Assembly (NCBI RefSeq): GCF_018294505.1
Contig: NC_057809.1
Coordinates: 418,861,485-418,925,484 of the forward strand
Length of the DNA: 64,000 bases
Direction: 5' to 3'
Origin: Triticum aestivum
Lineage: Eukaryota; Streptophyta; Magnoliopsida; Poales; Poaceae
Below are positions 11,094 to 22,770 of this stretch, one piece after another; the first letter of the stretch is position 1, and every line of letters begins with the position of its first letter. The position numbers and the translations under genes are program-made. The notes under the pieces were generated by a model. It was given only the letters and a program-made list of their open reading frames with translations, ran no database searches and was not told the DNA's origin.

Positions 11094-12510
11094 TGATAAC
11101 CCACAAGTATAGGGGATCGCAACAGTTTTTGAGTGTAGAGTATTCAACCCAAATTTATTTATTTGACACAAGGGGAGCCAAAAATATTCTCAAGTATTAG
11201 AGCTGACTTGTCAATTCAACCACACCTGGAAACTTAATATCTGCAACAAAGTATTTAGTAGCAAATTAATATGATAGTAGTGGTAACGGTAGCAAAAGGT
11301 AATGATAACAAAAGTAATGTTTTTGGTATTTTGTAGTAATTGTAACAATAGCAATGGAAAAGTAAATAAGCGAAGAACAATATATGGAAAGCTCGTAGGC
11401 AATGGATCGGTGATAGAGAATTATGCCAGATGTGGTTCATCATGTAATAGTCATAACATAGGGTGACACAGAACTAGCTCCAATTCATCAATGTAATCTA
11501 GGCATGTATTCCGAATATAGTCATACGTGCTTATGGAAAAGAACTTGCATGACAACTTTTGTCCTACCCTCCCGTGGCAGCGGGGTCCTAGCGGAAACTA
11601 AGGGATATTAAGGCCTCCTTTTAATAGAGTACCGGACCAAAGCATTAACACATAGTGAATACATGAACTCCTCAAACTACGGTCATCACCGGGAGTGGTC
11701 CTGATTATTGTCACTTCGGGGTTGCCGGATCATAACACATAGTAGGCGACTATAGACTTGCAAGATAGGATCAAGAACTCACACATATTCATGAAAACAT
11801 AATAGGTTCAGATCTGAAATCATGGCACTTGGGCCCTAGTGACAAGCATTAAGCATATCAAAGTCATAGAAACATCAATCTCAGAACATAGTGGATACTA
11901 GGGATCAAACCCCAACAATACTAACTCAATTACATGATAAATCTCATCCAACCCATCACCGTGCAGCAAGCCTGTGATGGAATTACTCACGCATGGCGGT
12001 GAGCATCATGAAATTGGTGATGGAGGATGGTTGATGATGACGACGGGGACGGATTCGCCTCTCGGGAGCCCCGAACGGACTCCAGATCAGCCCTCCTGAG
12101 AAGTTTTAGGGCTTGGCGGCGGCTCCGTATCGTAAAACGCGATGAATCCTTCTCCTTGATTTTTTTGTCCCCGAAAGTGAATATATAGAGTTGGAGTTGA
12201 GGTCAGAGGAGCTCCAGGGGGCCCACGAGGTAGGGGGCTCACCCAGGGGGGAGGCGCGCCCCCCACCCTCGTGGCTAGGGTGTGGGCCCCCTGGTCTTGA
12301 TCTTTTGCCAGGATTTTTTATTATTTCCAAAAATACACTCCATGAAGTTTCAGGTCATTCCGAGAACTTTTGTTTCTGCACATAATTAACAACATGGCAA
12401 TTCTGCCGAGAACAACGTTAGTCCAGGTTAGTTCCTTTCAAATCATGCAAGTTAAAGTCCAAAATAAGGGCAAAAGTGTTTGGAAAAGTAGATACGAAGG
12501 AGACGTATCA
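11094..12510 (-). repeat. 3' LTR of element B
   Basis: 1417 bp, TGATAACCC to GACGTATCA on the plus strand. It carries B-type variants (GGAGTGGTCC, a TAATGTTTTTGGTATTTTG stretch, ATTATGCCAGATGTGG) shared with the 5' LTR at 36994-38412 and different from the A-type LTRs. Confidence 0.92.
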
Positions 12511-12525
12511 ACTCCCCCAAGGTTA
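12511..12525 (-). other. Polypurine tract of element B
   Basis: The minus strand reads TAACCTTGGGGGAGT directly next to the 3' LTR, one base different from the internal copy at 31963-31977. Confidence 0.75.
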
Positions 12526-13515
12526 AACCTTTGCTTGTCCTCAAGCAATTCAGTTGACAAACTGAAGGTGATAAAGAAAAACTTTTACAAACTCTGTTTG
12601 CTCTTGTTGTTGTAATGTAAAGCCAGCATTCAAGATTTCAGCAAAAATTATGAACTAACCATATTCACAATAACATTTAGGTCTCATGTTACTCATATAA
12701 ATGGCATAATCAACTAGCGAGCAATAATAATTAATCTCGGATGACAACACTTTCTCAAAACAATCATGATCTGATATAACAAGATGGTATCTCGCTAGCC
12801 CTTTCTGAGACCGCAAAACATAAATGCAGAGCACCCCTGAAGATCAAGGGCTGACTGGAAATTGTAATTCATGGTAAAAGAGATCCAGTCACAGTCATAC
12901 TCAATGTAAACTAACAGTAATGAATGCAAATGACAGAGGTGCTCTCCAACTGGTGCTTTTTAATAAGAGGACGATGACTCAACATGAAAGTAAATAGATA
13001 GGCCCTTCGCAGAGGGAAGCAGGGATTTGTAGAGGTGCCAGAGCTCAGTTTTGAAATAGAGATGAATAATATTTTGAGTGGTATACTTTCATTGTCAACA
13101 TAACAACCAAGAGATTGTGATATCTTCCATGCTACACACATTATAGGCGGTTCCAAAACAGAATGGTAAAGTTTATACTCCCCTCCACCAACAAGCATCA
13201 ATCCATGGCTTGCTCGAAACAACGAGTGCCTCCAACTAACAAGAGTCCCAGGGGGAGTTTTGTTTGCAATTATTTTGATTTGATTTGCATAAAGCATGGG
13301 ACTGGGCATCCCGGTGACCAGCCACTTTCTCATGAGTGAGGAGCGGAGTCCACTCCTCTTGAGAATAACCCGCCTAACATGGAACATACTGACAACCCTA
13401 ATCGATACATGAGCTATTCGAGCATAGAAAATAGGATATTTATTTGAAGGTTTAGAGTTTGGCACATACAAATTTACTTAGAACGGCAGGTAGATACCGT
13501 ATATAGGTAGATATG
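12511..13515 (-). other. Non-coding 3' region of element B, left of insertion C
   Basis: Collinear with 5144-6130 of element A. It contains a 186-codon minus-strand open frame (13471-12911) with a MYVPNSKPSNKYPIFYARIA start, a LKRSGLRSS stretch and KWLVTGMPSPM. A shorter recognisable piece of it is open in A. The function is unknown and it may be fortuitous. Confidence 0.55.
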
Positions 13516-14539
13516 TGTTCGCACACGAACACGTCACCGTGTACCCTCGACGCCGGGGGTGATGCACTCCAGCTCATGTCGAAGGAGACCCGTCCGGAAG
13601 CGCGGTACGCAAGCAATCCAGCGGGTGCTTTTGAGGACCCGAAACCCCACACGCCCGAGAGGGACCCCGTCAGGGCACGCGGCAGCTATGGGCTGCCCTA
13701 GGTCGACCTGATCGCCCTTAGGGCCTCGAGGTTCGCCGCCCTGCAACAAGAAGAACAGACGAAGAACGAGGAAGAAGAAGAACTAGGGTTAGGGAGAAAA
13801 GATAAATGATAAAAAGTGGTAGATGATTTGATCGATTGTGTGTTGTTCAATCGGCCATCACCCCTTAGATATATAAGAGGTGGCTGGACTTCCCGTGCAA
13901 GGAAAAGGCTTGGATTCACGTCCAAAACCCTAGTCAAATTCGGATTGGTTTTGTTCGAACTTTCCAAAACTGTTCGGTTTAAACTGGCTGCACCTTGTGG
14001 GTCTTTTTTGTGGTGGCAAACAATCTCGGATGAAAAAGCCCAAAAGAAATCTTGACCGTTTCGACGAGACGAACAACTTTCATGTTGAACGTTTTTTGAT
14101 CAGAAGTCATCTTGAGAGTCAAATCAGTCGCGCAAAAACAGGCTATTTCTCGCGCTACCCATCAGACATGTGTGTGGTGGGGCGCGCCACATCTCGCCTC
14201 GTGACAGGGCTGCACTCCGATTCCACTAACTTTTGCATACGAACTCGGATTTGGACAATTTTTATATCAAAATTGATTGTTTCAACGAGACGAAGACAAG
14301 CCGTGTAGATCATTTTTCTAGTTGAGGTCGTCTTAGGGGCTTAATAGGCAAACTGTACTCTGAATATAAGATCTTAGTACTTTGAGCATAGTTTCGGCCT
14401 TCGAGATAAAATCGGACGGCGATGACCCAAAGTTCAAAGATGTTCATATCAAGAATACAGAACTGTTTCATGTAGATCACTTCTCCATTTGAGGCCATCT
14501 TAAATAAGTTCTTGACCGTGCCAAAATCTGGTGTCAACA
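13516..14539 (-). repeat. 3' LTR of element C
   Basis: 1024 bp, ending GGTGTCAACA on the plus strand and followed by a minus-strand polypurine run AACAGGGGGGCATG. Very similar to 18507-19036 joined with 30464-30962. Confidence 0.88.
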
Positions 14540-15178
14540 CATGCCCCCCTGTTTTTCGGCAAAGCTTGTGTGCCGAAAAATAACTTGCACATAGCTTGCT
14601 CCAAGGACGATGTCAACACTCCATCGGCCATTTTGCATATTCTTAGGACGATAAGTTTATATCGGCCATTGTTTGTGTGAATATTTTGATGCAAGCTTGT
14701 GTGACTTTCCCAACTTCATTAATCCGACTATAAAGTTCCATAGGTATGCATGTCAAGACCATCCATCAACCATATTGTCCACCCTTCTGCTAGGATCTTG
14801 CAGATAATCAACATGAACTTTCTTGAATCCTTACTTTGTCTGCATAAAAGTTTCATTAGTGGCCAAGGTGGTGAGCTCCAATTCGGCCTTACCTATGTTG
14901 GTAAGAATAAGCATCGGCTATTGATAGATGTGCAATACACCATGACCGACGTGGTAGACGGATGCTTACTAAGCCAACTATCTCCAATGATCATGTCTAG
15001 ATATATGAGCAATGCTAAAATAATCCAAAGTAGAAATTACATCTGATGATGAATTCTATGGCATAGACATCAACGACATAGTTGAAGAACATGGATAATG
15101 TGTGGACCGAAGATGTTGAAACCTTCGGCTTGGTGCTTCATAGTTTTCACTCTTTTCCTTCTTCATCTTTATCGCACG
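14540..15178 (-). other. Polypurine tract and 3' non-coding region of element C
   Basis: The polypurine tract is at 14540-14556. The remaining 620 bp up to the gag stop at 15179 shows no open frame of note on the minus strand. Plus-strand frames here are short and not supported. Confidence 0.6.
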
Positions 15179-16493
15179 TCATGTAATGTATGCTTTCACA
15201 TAATTCTTATTTTGAGCACTTCCTTTGGGAACCCATGCCATGGTCCTTTCTTCAAGTTCTTGTGCACTAAGTTTTTGTAATTCCCTCTTTTGCCAATAGG
15301 ATAGGCCGAGTGGGCATCTTGGCTGTGATTCTGTTTTGACCAATGGCAATTCCTTTTTGGCCTTGTGCACTCTCAACTTCTTTTCTTCAGATTTGGCACT
15401 TCGACTCTCAATAATTGGTTGCTTTGTCTCATTGTCTTTAGTAGCCAATGTCAACACATTAATTGGCTCCTTTTCATTTGAGATCAAATCTGAAGTTGCA
15501 CTCTTACGACCATCTCTTTTAACACGGTAAACTTGCTTAACCACCTCTTTCTTCTTCCTTGAGCTCTGGACCAATTCCTTATGATTGCAACGGTCTTTGA
15601 CGCATGATTTTTCAAATGTTGATCTTCTTGGAGCTGCATAGTATTGGTGGGATGGTCTAAAATAAGATGGAGAATGTGCCCTTGTATCATACCTGTCCCA
15701 TGATGAATATGGATCTATATGAGCATATGGAGGCATCCACGGCATTGGCATTGGTGGCCCAAAATAAGGATATGAATATGTTGCATTAAAATTCTCACTT
15801 TGCCAATACCGATCCTCATATTTGTGCCTTGGGGGGTGATCTTGGTTTCTTTGCATGATTTGGCCGATAAGAATTCTTCTCTTCACTCTTCTTTTGATAT
15901 TTATCCAATAGTTCAGCGAAGGTGATTTTTGATCTCTTACACTTGCGCTTATTTTGGCCTTTGTTTTCTTTTGGTTTGCTTTCATCGACCATTGAATTTG
16001 CTTGCTGCCCCCAGTCCTTGGCGTCTTCATTGTAGCTTTGATGGAACTTTCACCCTCAAGATTATGTTCATTATGCTCTTCAACAACTTCTTTACTTGAA
16101 AGCTTTATCCCATAACCTGCAGTTTTTACCTTCTCTTTAAATGGATCAGCTCGAAGTAGCCGATGCAAAAACATTTTGCCGTCAGGACCAATTGGAATAG
16201 ACTCGTCATCTATTGGTGTCTCAACAAATGTTAATCGTCCTTTATTAATGGCCGATTTAACTATTTGAGGGAACATGTTGCAATCCTCAAAATTATGCTT
16301 GGACGAATCATGCAATTTACAATACATTCATCCCTCGACAAATGGCTCAACATGGTGATCAAGAATTATAATATAATTATTTCTCAACAGCAAATCAAAT
16401 ATTTGATCACACATGCTGGAATTGAAGGTATACTTCTTGTTTTTTAGCCGTTCTTGTTGTGTGAACGGCTTTGGAGATAAGCAAATGAATGGT
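15179..16493 (-). pseudogene. C-terminal part of the gag-like gene of element C
   Basis: An open frame of 382 codons (16327-15179) begins with MYCKLHDSSKHNFEDC, a C-x2-H-x4-H-x4-C zinc-binding pattern that plant Gypsy gag proteins carry near their C-terminus. A KKYTF...FDLLLRNN stretch precedes it, separated by a stop at 16328-16330. The rest is basic and then rich in Y, P and M, ending with LSYWQKRELQKLSAQELEE, similar to the end of other grass Gypsy gag proteins. No protease, reverse transcriptase or integrase motifs follow. Confidence 0.6.
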
Positions 16494-18452
16494 TCAGATT
16501 TGGAATCTCCCCCATTCAGCTATGCATTGTGTCTTCCACTCTATCCCCGATGTCTTTGGATAAGATATTATATTAGCATCAGTTTTCTTAATAGAATTTA
16601 ACCTTGGCTTTAAATTTCTGAAACGAAGATATTTAGAACATAGATGTCTCAGTTGAGACCAAGTGTAAGCCAAGTAAGAAATAAGCAAAGCTACCCAATT
16701 AGATATGAGCTTTAGATAAAGCAATGGGGAAAGCCTTGGCTGCAATATTTTTTCACTATCGATCTTTCTGAATGGTGCAATATGTTGACCGATATGCTCT
16801 GTGACAATCTGATTGCTAACAAATAAATTACCCTTCTTCATTGGACTCTCAATATTTCTTATGAAGATTTTTCTAATATATGCATCAACAACTAAGTCAT
16901 GACCAAATCTGAAAACAGGTAAATTAATTGCTAGACATACCTCTTCAAATATGTTGGGAGAGCATGATGGTGGCGTGACGTGAAGAATATCTTGCTCCAC
17001 CTTCGGATAGCTCCCCAACGCCTTGTCATCATCTTTTTCTTGATTTCGTGCATCATTAGTTTCAAGATCTTCGTCCACCAAACTTTCTTCGGCTACTTGT
17101 TCTTCTTCTTGAAGCTCATCAATTTCTATGGCATGAAACTCATAGGGCACGAAGTAGGTTCCATTAACTTCAGAAAAATCAAGTATGGCTGTCTTGCTAT
17201 ACTTTACATGCCCTTTCTCAACAATGTTTGCCTCTTTGGAATTGATGGATTCAGAATATATATAACTTGATTCGGCTTTTTCAACCGAAGCACTTTTAGT
17301 TTCCGAATCATCATTCTTTTCACTGGTTATATCAATTGGCAAGGCTTGTTTTCTTTGAGCTAATTCCCTATCAATTCTCTCTTGGCGAAGTACTTGCACC
17401 CTATCGCGCAAAGCTTTAACTCCCCTCTCAATTTCAGCCCGCTCTAGTGTAGTTTGCCCCCCAATGCTTTTAGGATCTTTCGGCAATGAACTGTTAGTGT
17501 TGCCGAAACTTTGCAACTATGTAGGGGGTGTATAATACGTTGCGGTACTAGGTGGAGGTGTATGCACTTCTGTATAACGATATGCTCTCTCACCAATTCT
17601 ATCGATTGATGAAGTTTCATCTTCTTGCAAAACTCTAGCCTTTATTGCAGCATAATCAGGAAACAATCCCTTTTCATATTGTTCAAGGCAAAGAGCACTA
17701 ATCCTCTTGTTTTGTGCCAAACTCTTTTTTAATGCAGCCACAGCCGCTTCTGGAAGAGATTGTTCCGCAATACTTTCAGATTCTTTCGGTAATGATTTGC
17801 GAGTGTTGCCGAAATTCTCAAATTGCGTAGAGTATGCATTATATGCTACAGTATTTGATGACGGCACATGTGTTCCTGTAAAATTTTCACTTATTCGGCT
17901 ATGACCATGAAGATGCGGGGCCGAATTATGAACATCTACAGTTGCATACATTGTTGAAAAATTACTAACATGAGGTGTAGCATATGATGGTTGAGAGTAA
18001 CTGGCCGAATAGCTAGTAGTAGCATGGCCAATTCTCCCATCCATCGGCAAGGTTGGATTCACATATTGCAAATTAGTTGCCGATGAATAAAAAGGTGAAA
18101 CACTTTCTTGTATGCTATTGGAAATTTTAAAATGAGGTGTTTCAAATTGATTAACCAAACTCATCATGTTGTTCATCGGCATATGGATTTGTGGGGTTGC
18201 CGATGCATGAGAGTTTGGATACATATGTTGTACGTTACTAAAATCATAAGAATTTAAAGCATGAAGATTGTTTTGCATCGGCCCTTGCGCATAATTAGAT
18301 GCATGATTGATAAAACTAGGGCTAGCCGATACATTATGCTCATTAGGTGATCCAGCAACAACATATGGATTATTTGCATCTACAAAGAGGAATTGGGTAT
18401 TCATATTACCTTTGTAGATTGCAGCAACTTGATGACGATCTCTTCGTAGCAA
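16494..18452 (-). pseudogene. N-terminal and central part of the gag-like gene of element C
   Basis: Two in-frame blocks of 311 and 340 codons are separated only by a TAG at 17517-17519, so one frame of about 650 codons is cut by a single stop (a mutation, or read through). The first block is rich in N, S, H and Y without known motifs. It ends in a helical stretch near KKSLAQNKRISALCLEQYEK. Related text (GNT..SLPK) occurs on both sides of the stop, suggesting an internal duplication. The second block is acidic (EEEQVAEESLVDEDLE) and ends in a hydrophobic segment. The frame stops at 16494-16496, where a frameshift separates it from the zinc-binding part. Confidence 0.55.
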
Positions 18453-18482
18453 GAACGGGCTGGAGACCGTTCAAAGATATGT

Positions 18483-18499
18483 CCCCAGCGGAGTCGCCA
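18483..18499 (-). other. Primer-binding site of element C
   Basis: The minus strand reads TGGCGACTCCGCTGGGG a few bases inside the 5' LTR. It starts with TGG, as expected for pairing with a tRNA 3' CCA end. I do not assign the tRNA with certainty. Confidence 0.7.
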
Positions 18500-18506
18500 A
18501 AATGTG

Positions 18507-19036
18507 TGTTCGCACACAAACACGTCACCGTGTACCTCCAACACCGAGGGTGATGCACCGCAACTCACGTCGAAGGAGACCCACCGGAAGCGCGGTACGC
18601 AAGACAATTCGGCAGGCGCTTTTGTAGACCTGAAGCCCCACACGCCCGGGAGGAACCCCGTCGAGGGGCGCGGCGGCTATGGGCTGCCCTAGGTCAGCCT
18701 GCCCACCCCTAGGGCCTCGAGGTTCGCCGCCCTGCAACAAGAAGAACCGACGAAGAACGAGAAGACATATACAAGGGAGAGATAAAAAGTAGATGAACAC
18801 GAAAAAGTAGTAGATGTGTTTGTTCGATTGTGTGTTGTTCAATCGGCCATCACCCCTTTTAGATATATAAGAGGCGGCTGGACTTCCCGTGCAAGGAAAA
18901 GGCTTGGATTCACGTCCAAAACCCTAGTCAAATTCGGATTGGTTTTGTCCGAACTTTCCAAAACTGTTCGGTTTAAACTGGCTGCACCTTGCGGGTCTTT
19001 TTTGTGGTTGTAAACGATCTCGGATGGAAACGAGCC
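18507..19036 (-). repeat. 5' LTR of element C, part adjoining the interior
   Basis: Matches 13516 to about 14040 in the 3' LTR. It stops at the gagcc target duplication (19032-19036) where element D inserted and resumes at 30464. Confidence 0.85.
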
Positions 19037-19832
19037 TGTGACGCCCCCGATTTGACCGTACACTAATCATACACGCAAACGTGTACGATCAAGATCAGGG
19101 ACTCACGGGAGGATATCACAACACAACTCTATAAATAAAATAAGTCATACAAGCATCATATTACAAGCCAGGGGCCTCGAGGGCTCGAATACAAGAGCTC
19201 GATCATACACGAGTCAGCGGAAGCAACAATATCTGAGTACAGACATAAGTTAAACAAGTTTGCCTTAAGAAGGCTAGCACAAACTGGGATACAGATCGAA
19301 AGAGGCGCATACCTCCTGCCTGGGATCCTCCTAACTACTCCTGGTCGTCGTTAGCGGGCATCACGTAGTAGTAGGCACCTCCGGTGTAGTAGGGGTCGTC
19401 GTCGACGGTGGCGTCTGGCTCCTGGGCTCCAACATCTGGTTGCGACAACCAGGTAGAAGGGATAGAGGGAAAGAAGGAGAAAGCAACCGTGAGTACTCAT
19501 CCAAAGTACTCGCAAGCAAGAAGCTACACTACATAGGCATGGGTAAATGTGTAAAGGGCCATATCGGTGGACTGAACTGCAGAAAGCCAGAATAAGAGGG
19601 GGGATAGCTAATCCTTTCGAAGACTACGCTTCTGGCAGCCTCCGTCTTGCAGCATGTAGAAGAGAGTAGACTGAATACCTCCAAGTAGCATCGCATAGCA
19701 TAACCCTAACCGATGATCCTCCCCTCGTCGCCCTGTGAGAGAGCGACCACCGGTTGTATCTGGCACTTGGAAGGGTGTGTTTTATTAAGTATCCGGTTCT
19801 AGTTGTCATAAGGTCAAGGTACAACTCCAAAT

Positions 19833-19913
19833 CGTCCTGTTACCGAAGATCACGGCTATTCGAATAGATTAACTTCCCTGCAGGGGTGCACCACATACCC
19901 CAACACGCTCGAT
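19833..19913. other. Palindrome-bearing LTR module, copy in D
   Basis: CACGGCT, an 18-bp spacer, then the palindrome CCCTGCAGGG inside CCCTGCAGGGGTG, then CCCCAACACGCTCGATC. The same order of blocks is found in the otherwise different LTRs E (62545-62625) and F (60275-60360). This copy is missing from D's own 5' LTR because of a deletion. Confidence 0.5.
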
Positions 19914-21317
19914 CCCATTTGGCCGGACACACTTTCCTGGGTCATGCCCGGCCTCGGAAGATCAACACGTCGCAGCCCCACCTAGACCAACAGAGAGGTC
20001 AGCACGCCGGTCTAAACCTAAGCGCACAGGGGTCTGGGCCCATCGCCCTTAGCACACCTGCACGTTGCGTACGCGGCCGGAAGCAGAACTAGCCCCCTTA
20101 ATACAAGAGCAGGCTTACGTTCCAATCCGGCGCGCGCCACTCAGTCGCTGACGTCACGAAGGCTTCGGCTGATACCACGACGCCGGGATACCCATAACTA
20201 CTCCCGCGTAGATGGTTAGTGCGTATAGACCAAATGGCCAGACTCAGATCAAATACCCAGAACTCGTTAAGCGTGTTAAGTATCCGCGAACTCCGACCAG
20301 GGCCAGGCCCACCTCTCTCCTAGGTGGTCGGAACCTGCCCTGTCGCTCCGCCTCAAAGATCCACTCGCGGGTGCTCCTCAAGCCGACCCGTCTTTAGTCA
20401 CCACATGTATCATGTATAAAGTATATAGCATATACCCGTGACCAACTCCCGAGTGATCACGGCCCGATAGTATAGCATGGCAGACGGACAAGGATGTAGG
20501 GCCACTGATGATAGACTAGCATCCTATACTAAGCATTAGGATTGCAGGTAAAGGTAACAACAGTAGTAGCAAGGACAGGCTATGCATCAGGATAGGAATA
20601 ACGAAAGCAGTAACATGCTACACTACTCTAATGCAAGCAGTATAGATGAGAGTAGGCGATATCTGGTGATCAAAGGGGGGGGGGCTTGCCTGGTTGCTCA
20701 GACAAGAAGGAGGGTCGTCGTCGACGTAGTCGATCACAGGGGCATCAGCGGCAGTCTCGGGGTCTACCGGAAAAGTAATGGAGGGGGAACACAATAAATA
20801 ATAGAGCAATCAAAACATAACATGACAAACGTGGTGCTAGAGGTGATCTAACGCAGGGATAGGTGATACCGGCGAAGGGGAGAAACATCCGGGAAAGTAT
20901 TCCCGGTGTTTCGCGTTTTCGGGCAGAGGAGCCGGAGGGGGAAAGTTGCGAGTTTGATAGGATAGGGACGCGTGGCGGACGAACGGGCTGCGTATCCGGG
21001 TTCGTCTCGTCGTTCTGAGCAACTTTCATGTACAAAGTTTTTTCATCCGAGCTACGGTTTATTTTATATTAATTTTAAAAGATTAAAATCATTTTTAGTA
21101 TTTAGTTAATTATTTTAATTAAACATTATCCAGAACAGTGCACGCTGACGTCAGCATGACATCAGCAGTCAATAGAGGCGTTGACTGGTCAACTGACGTG
21201 TGGGCCCCGTTCGTCATAATCTGTTTTAATTAACTAATAGTTAATTAGGTTAATTAGTGATTAGGTGAATATAATTATAATTAATTAACTTAATTAATTC
21301 CTTAATTCCTTAATTAA

Positions 21318-21344
21318 TATTATTATTATTATTATTATTATTAT
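21318..21344. repeat. (ATT)n microsatellite in the 3' LTR of D
   Basis: About nine ATT units. The sister LTR has about eighteen at 28969-29023, so the tract changed length after insertion. Confidence 0.8.
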
Positions 21345-22770
21345 TTATTTATTTTAAAACGTTTTGGAGGGGGGGCCGTTCTGTCATTGACCGAAAGGGG
21401 CCAAACGGGCGCTGGCAAACGGGTGCGGGCACCAGCCCGCTCAGTGGCTGGGGCGTGCGGGCGCCCGAGCGAAGGCCGGGCCTGGGCGGCAGTGGGCACG
21501 GCAGCCCGAGGAGGGGCCGGCGGCAGGGAGGCGGAGGAGGGCCGCGGCATCGCCGATGAGCAGCAGCAGAGCAGACCGCGGAGCAAGGGGGCACAACTCC
21601 AGGCGGAGGCGGGCGCGGGAGGCGCAGCGGCAGCAGCGGTGCGCGGCCACGGCGGGGCTCGCGCGGTCGCCGTCAATGGATAGGGGAGAGGGAGGAGCAG
21701 GGCGGCGCGCGCGCGTGCACGCGGTGGCCAGGGGCGACAAGCGGCGGCGCTTCGGGTGGAGGACGCGGGCCTCCGAGCGGCGCCGCGGTGTAGTGGCCGG
21801 AGTCGGGCGACGGGTGCAGCGAGCAGGAGGGCGCGGGGCACAGGGGGAGGGCGCGGGGGTGAGCGCGTTCGGGGCACGGCCACGGTGGGCGCGCGCGGGG
21901 CGCCGGTGCGCGAGCCCGTGCACGCGAGGCAGAGAGGAGAAGAGGGGACGCTCACGGGGCCGGTAGGGGAAAAGGCAGCGGGGGTCGAGGGGGATGTCGG
22001 GGACGACGCGGCGGAGAGGGGCAGGCCGGCAAGGGAGGTCCGGGCGGCGTCGGTTGAGGGCGAGGCGGCGCGGCGTCGTGGCGATGGGGTCGGGAGCGGC
22101 TGTTGCACCCCCGATCCAGATCCGTTCGTGGGGGGGGAGGAGCGACATGCGGGAGTGGGAGTGGGGGGCGAGTGGGTGGCGGCTAGGGTTGCGGGGGGTG
22201 AGGGGAGTGGATAAGGGGTGGGGTTTGGGCCGGCCTGGTGGGGTGGCCGGCTGGGCCGGTTGGGTTGGCCCAGTTGGGCCACGGCCCAGGGGGGGCTTTC
22301 TCTTTCCTTTTTTTGTGTGTGTGTTAGTTCTGTTTTTTTCTTTTTCTTTTTATTTAATTTTCTTTTCTATTTCATTCTTTTAATTGTTGTTTTATAAAAT
22401 ATAAATACAACTCCTAAATTAATGTTATAATTTAATCTACTGCCCCAATAAGTATGACACCTAATTAAAATAGTTTGCATTATTATTATTTTTAAAAGGG
22501 CATTTAATTAATCGTCATAGCTGCGTTTTAATTACTTTAGAGTCTTTAAACGTTTTATAAAAGTGTGGTTTCTCCACAATAATTACCTATGCATTATTTG
22601 GCAACACCCCAACATCTTAGTTTTAATATTTGAAAATCTTTACCATTTGACTTTATTTTAAGTTTGAATTTCGAATCGATTTTGAACTAACACGAAATTA
22701 AAAACAGTAACCGTGGTGACGTGGCATCATTATCTTGGGATTACTGTAGCCTAATTATCCGGGCGTCACA

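Larger units (their letters stand above)
19037..22770 (-). repeat. 3' LTR of element D
   Basis: 3734 bp. On the plus strand it holds a moderately GC-rich part, an AT-rich part with an (ATT)n run at 21318-21344, a very GC-rich block (about 21360-22290) and an AT-rich end. It contains the palindrome GCTGACGTCAGC (21144-21155) and a TTGACTGGTCAA inverted repeat (21181-21192). Long open frames in the GC-rich block are proline/alanine-rich in one direction and glycine/arginine-rich in the other, and are compositional. Confidence 0.9.

Noticed and set aside
13514..13518. LTR of C starting at TGTGTTCG (13514)
   Set aside because: That start gives no matching target duplication. Starting at TGTTCG (13516) gives atatg against gtatg and agrees with the undisturbed sequence in element A.
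21341..22282. Long proline/alanine-rich minus-strand frame (313 codons) and plus-strand glycine/arginine-rich frames, repeated at 28961-29968
   Set aside because: They lie in a GC-rich LTR block where several frames on both strands are open at once. There is no domain, and the two LTR copies differ by frame-shifting changes. Composition explains them.
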